Positions 15,580 through 16,395 of a stretch of 16,395 nt of DNA are shown here, in pieces. Origin of the DNA: Roseiarcus sp963755075 (lineage in GTDB: Bacteria > Pseudomonadota > Alphaproteobacteria > Rhizobiales > Beijerinckiaceae). Both the position numbers and the translations under genes were made by a program. The DNA is taken from assembly GCA_963755075.1 (NCBI GenBank), contig CAVWKL010000192.1, positions 1-16,395 on the forward strand. Reading direction: 5' to 3'. The stretch's first letter is position 1. Each line of letters starts with the position of its first letter. The notes under the pieces are model-generated. The model was not told where the DNA came from, searched no databases, and saw only the letters and a list, made by a program, of their open reading frames with translations.

Positions 15580-16362
15580 TCAGCGCACCAGATAGCCGCC
15601 GTCGACAACGATCAACTGGCCGTTGACATAGTCGGAGGCGGGGCTGGCGAGGAACACAGCGGTTCCCATGAGATCCATGAGGTCGCCCCAGCGGTTGGTG
15701 GGAATGTGGTCGAGAATTCGCCTGTTGGCTTCCGGGTTGCTGCGGGTCTGTTCGGTGATCTTGGTGGCGAAATAGCCGGGCGCGATGGCGTTAACCTGGA
15801 TGTTGAACTGCGCCAGTTCGTCGCAGTAGGCGCGGGTGAAGCCGGCTAAGCCGGTCTTGGTCGCTGCATACGCAGGCGACCACTGGCCGCCGAGGAAGGA
15901 GAACAGCGAACAAATGTTGATGATCTTGCCGCTACGCCGCGGAATCATACGCTTGGCGGCCTCGTGGCTCATTTCGAACGGCGCGGTCAGGTTGATCCGG
16001 ACCATCGCGTCCCATTCCTTGCGGGTGAACTGGGTGACGTCCTTGATGTTGATGCAGATGCCGGCGCAGTTCACCAGAATGTCGACCGAGCCGTAGGTCT
16101 CGATGCAGGCGTCGATGATTTTCTTCGGCGCTCCCTCTTCGGTGATGTCGGCGGCCATGGACATCCAGCGAACGCCCTCGGCCTCGACCAGGGCGCGCGT
16201 CTCGCCGCGGTCGTCCATGATGCTGGGAACCAGAAGATTCGCGCCGCCCTTAGCCAGGGCCAGCGAGAAAGCTTGTCCCAGACCGGTATTGCCGCCCGTC
16301 ACTACGGCGTTCTTTCCCTTCAGGGAGAACAAGCCCATCGAGAAGTCCGTGATATCCGCCAC
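15580..16362 (-). CDS. ygcW: SDR family oxidoreductase (YgcW-like)
   Basis: 260 residues, intact. TGGNTGLG (22-29) binds NAD(P), NCAG (98-101) replaces the usual NNAG, and the catalytic residues are Ser152, Tyr165 and Lys169. FSLKGK, GKIINICSLFSFLGGQWSPAY, RSNPEANRRILDHIP, NRWGD and the C-terminal VVDGGYLVR match E. coli YgcW as I remember it. The start is GTG 16362 with an excellent Shine-Dalgarno sequence (AAAAGGAGGAG, 5-6 bases away). It is the first gene of the reverse-strand operon in this window, 72 bases before the MFS gene; the promoter lies beyond 16363-16395 or off the edge. It likely oxidises a sugar acid or polyol carbinol using NAD(P); relatives include gluconate and 2-deoxygluconate dehydrogenases. 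Confidence 0.92.
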   Translation of the reverse strand: MADITDFSMGLFSLKGKNAVVTGGNTGLGQAFSLALAKGGANLLVPSIMDDRGETRALVEAEGVRWMSMAADITEEGAPKKIIDACIETYGSVDILVNCAGICINIKDVTQFTRKEWDAMVRINLTAPFEMSHEAAKRMIPRRSGKIINICSLFSFLGGQWSPAYAATKTGLAGFTRAYCDELAQFNIQVNAIAPGYFATKITEQTRSNPEANRRILDHIPTNRWGDLMDLMGTAVFLASPASDYVNGQLIVVDGGYLVR

Positions 16363-16395
16363 AATTCTCCTCCTTTTCGGAGAAACAGAAAACTT

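Overview
The window is high-GC DNA with strongly GC-biased codon use, apart from an AT-rich stretch in the first 640 bases. Codon style, gene families and an initiator tRNA fragment suggest an alphaproteobacterium, probably Hyphomicrobiales. This is inference; no rRNA or species marker is present.

Region A (1-2163) looks like the right end of an element integrated into an initiator tRNA (fMet) gene. Only the 3' part of the tRNA, from the anticodon loop to CCA, is present at 2119-2163, followed by a strong intrinsic terminator at 2183-2216. To its left are an intact Fic-family AMP-transferase-type gene with a C-terminal winged-helix-like end, an AT-rich upstream region with six copies of ATCGGCCA, short direct repeats close to the tRNA junction, and a partial reverse-strand gene leaving the window on the left.

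Region B (2360-8014, forward strand) is a sugar-acid block: a 19-bp perfect palindrome (candidate operator), an IdnO-like gluconate 5-dehydrogenase, an SMP-30/gluconolactonase, 6-phosphogluconate dehydrogenase, a broken unidentified gene, and PTS enzyme I. The enzyme I reading frame is interrupted near residue 38.

Region C (8585-16362, reverse strand) is one tightly packed operon of seven genes. In transcription order they are a YgcW-like SDR, an MFS transporter, a YgcE-like FGGY kinase, a YgcU-like FAD-linked oxidoreductase, ETF beta, ETF alpha and a SurE-family phosphatase. The first six correspond to the uncharacterised E. coli ygcQ/ygcR/ygcU/ygcW/yqcE/ygcE genes, as I recall that locus. 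The SurE gene, overlapping the end of etfA, is an addition. A plausible scheme is: import by MFS, oxidation by SDR and by the FAD enzyme with electrons passed to the ETF pair, phosphorylation by the kinase, and dephosphorylation of some intermediate by SurE. The substrate is unknown.

Single-base frame breaks occur in ptsI, surE, twice in the ygcU-like gene and probably in the gene before ptsI, each with good protein similarity on both sides. This pattern fits uncorrected indels in the assembly at least as well as real gene decay, and affects how each of these genes should be read.
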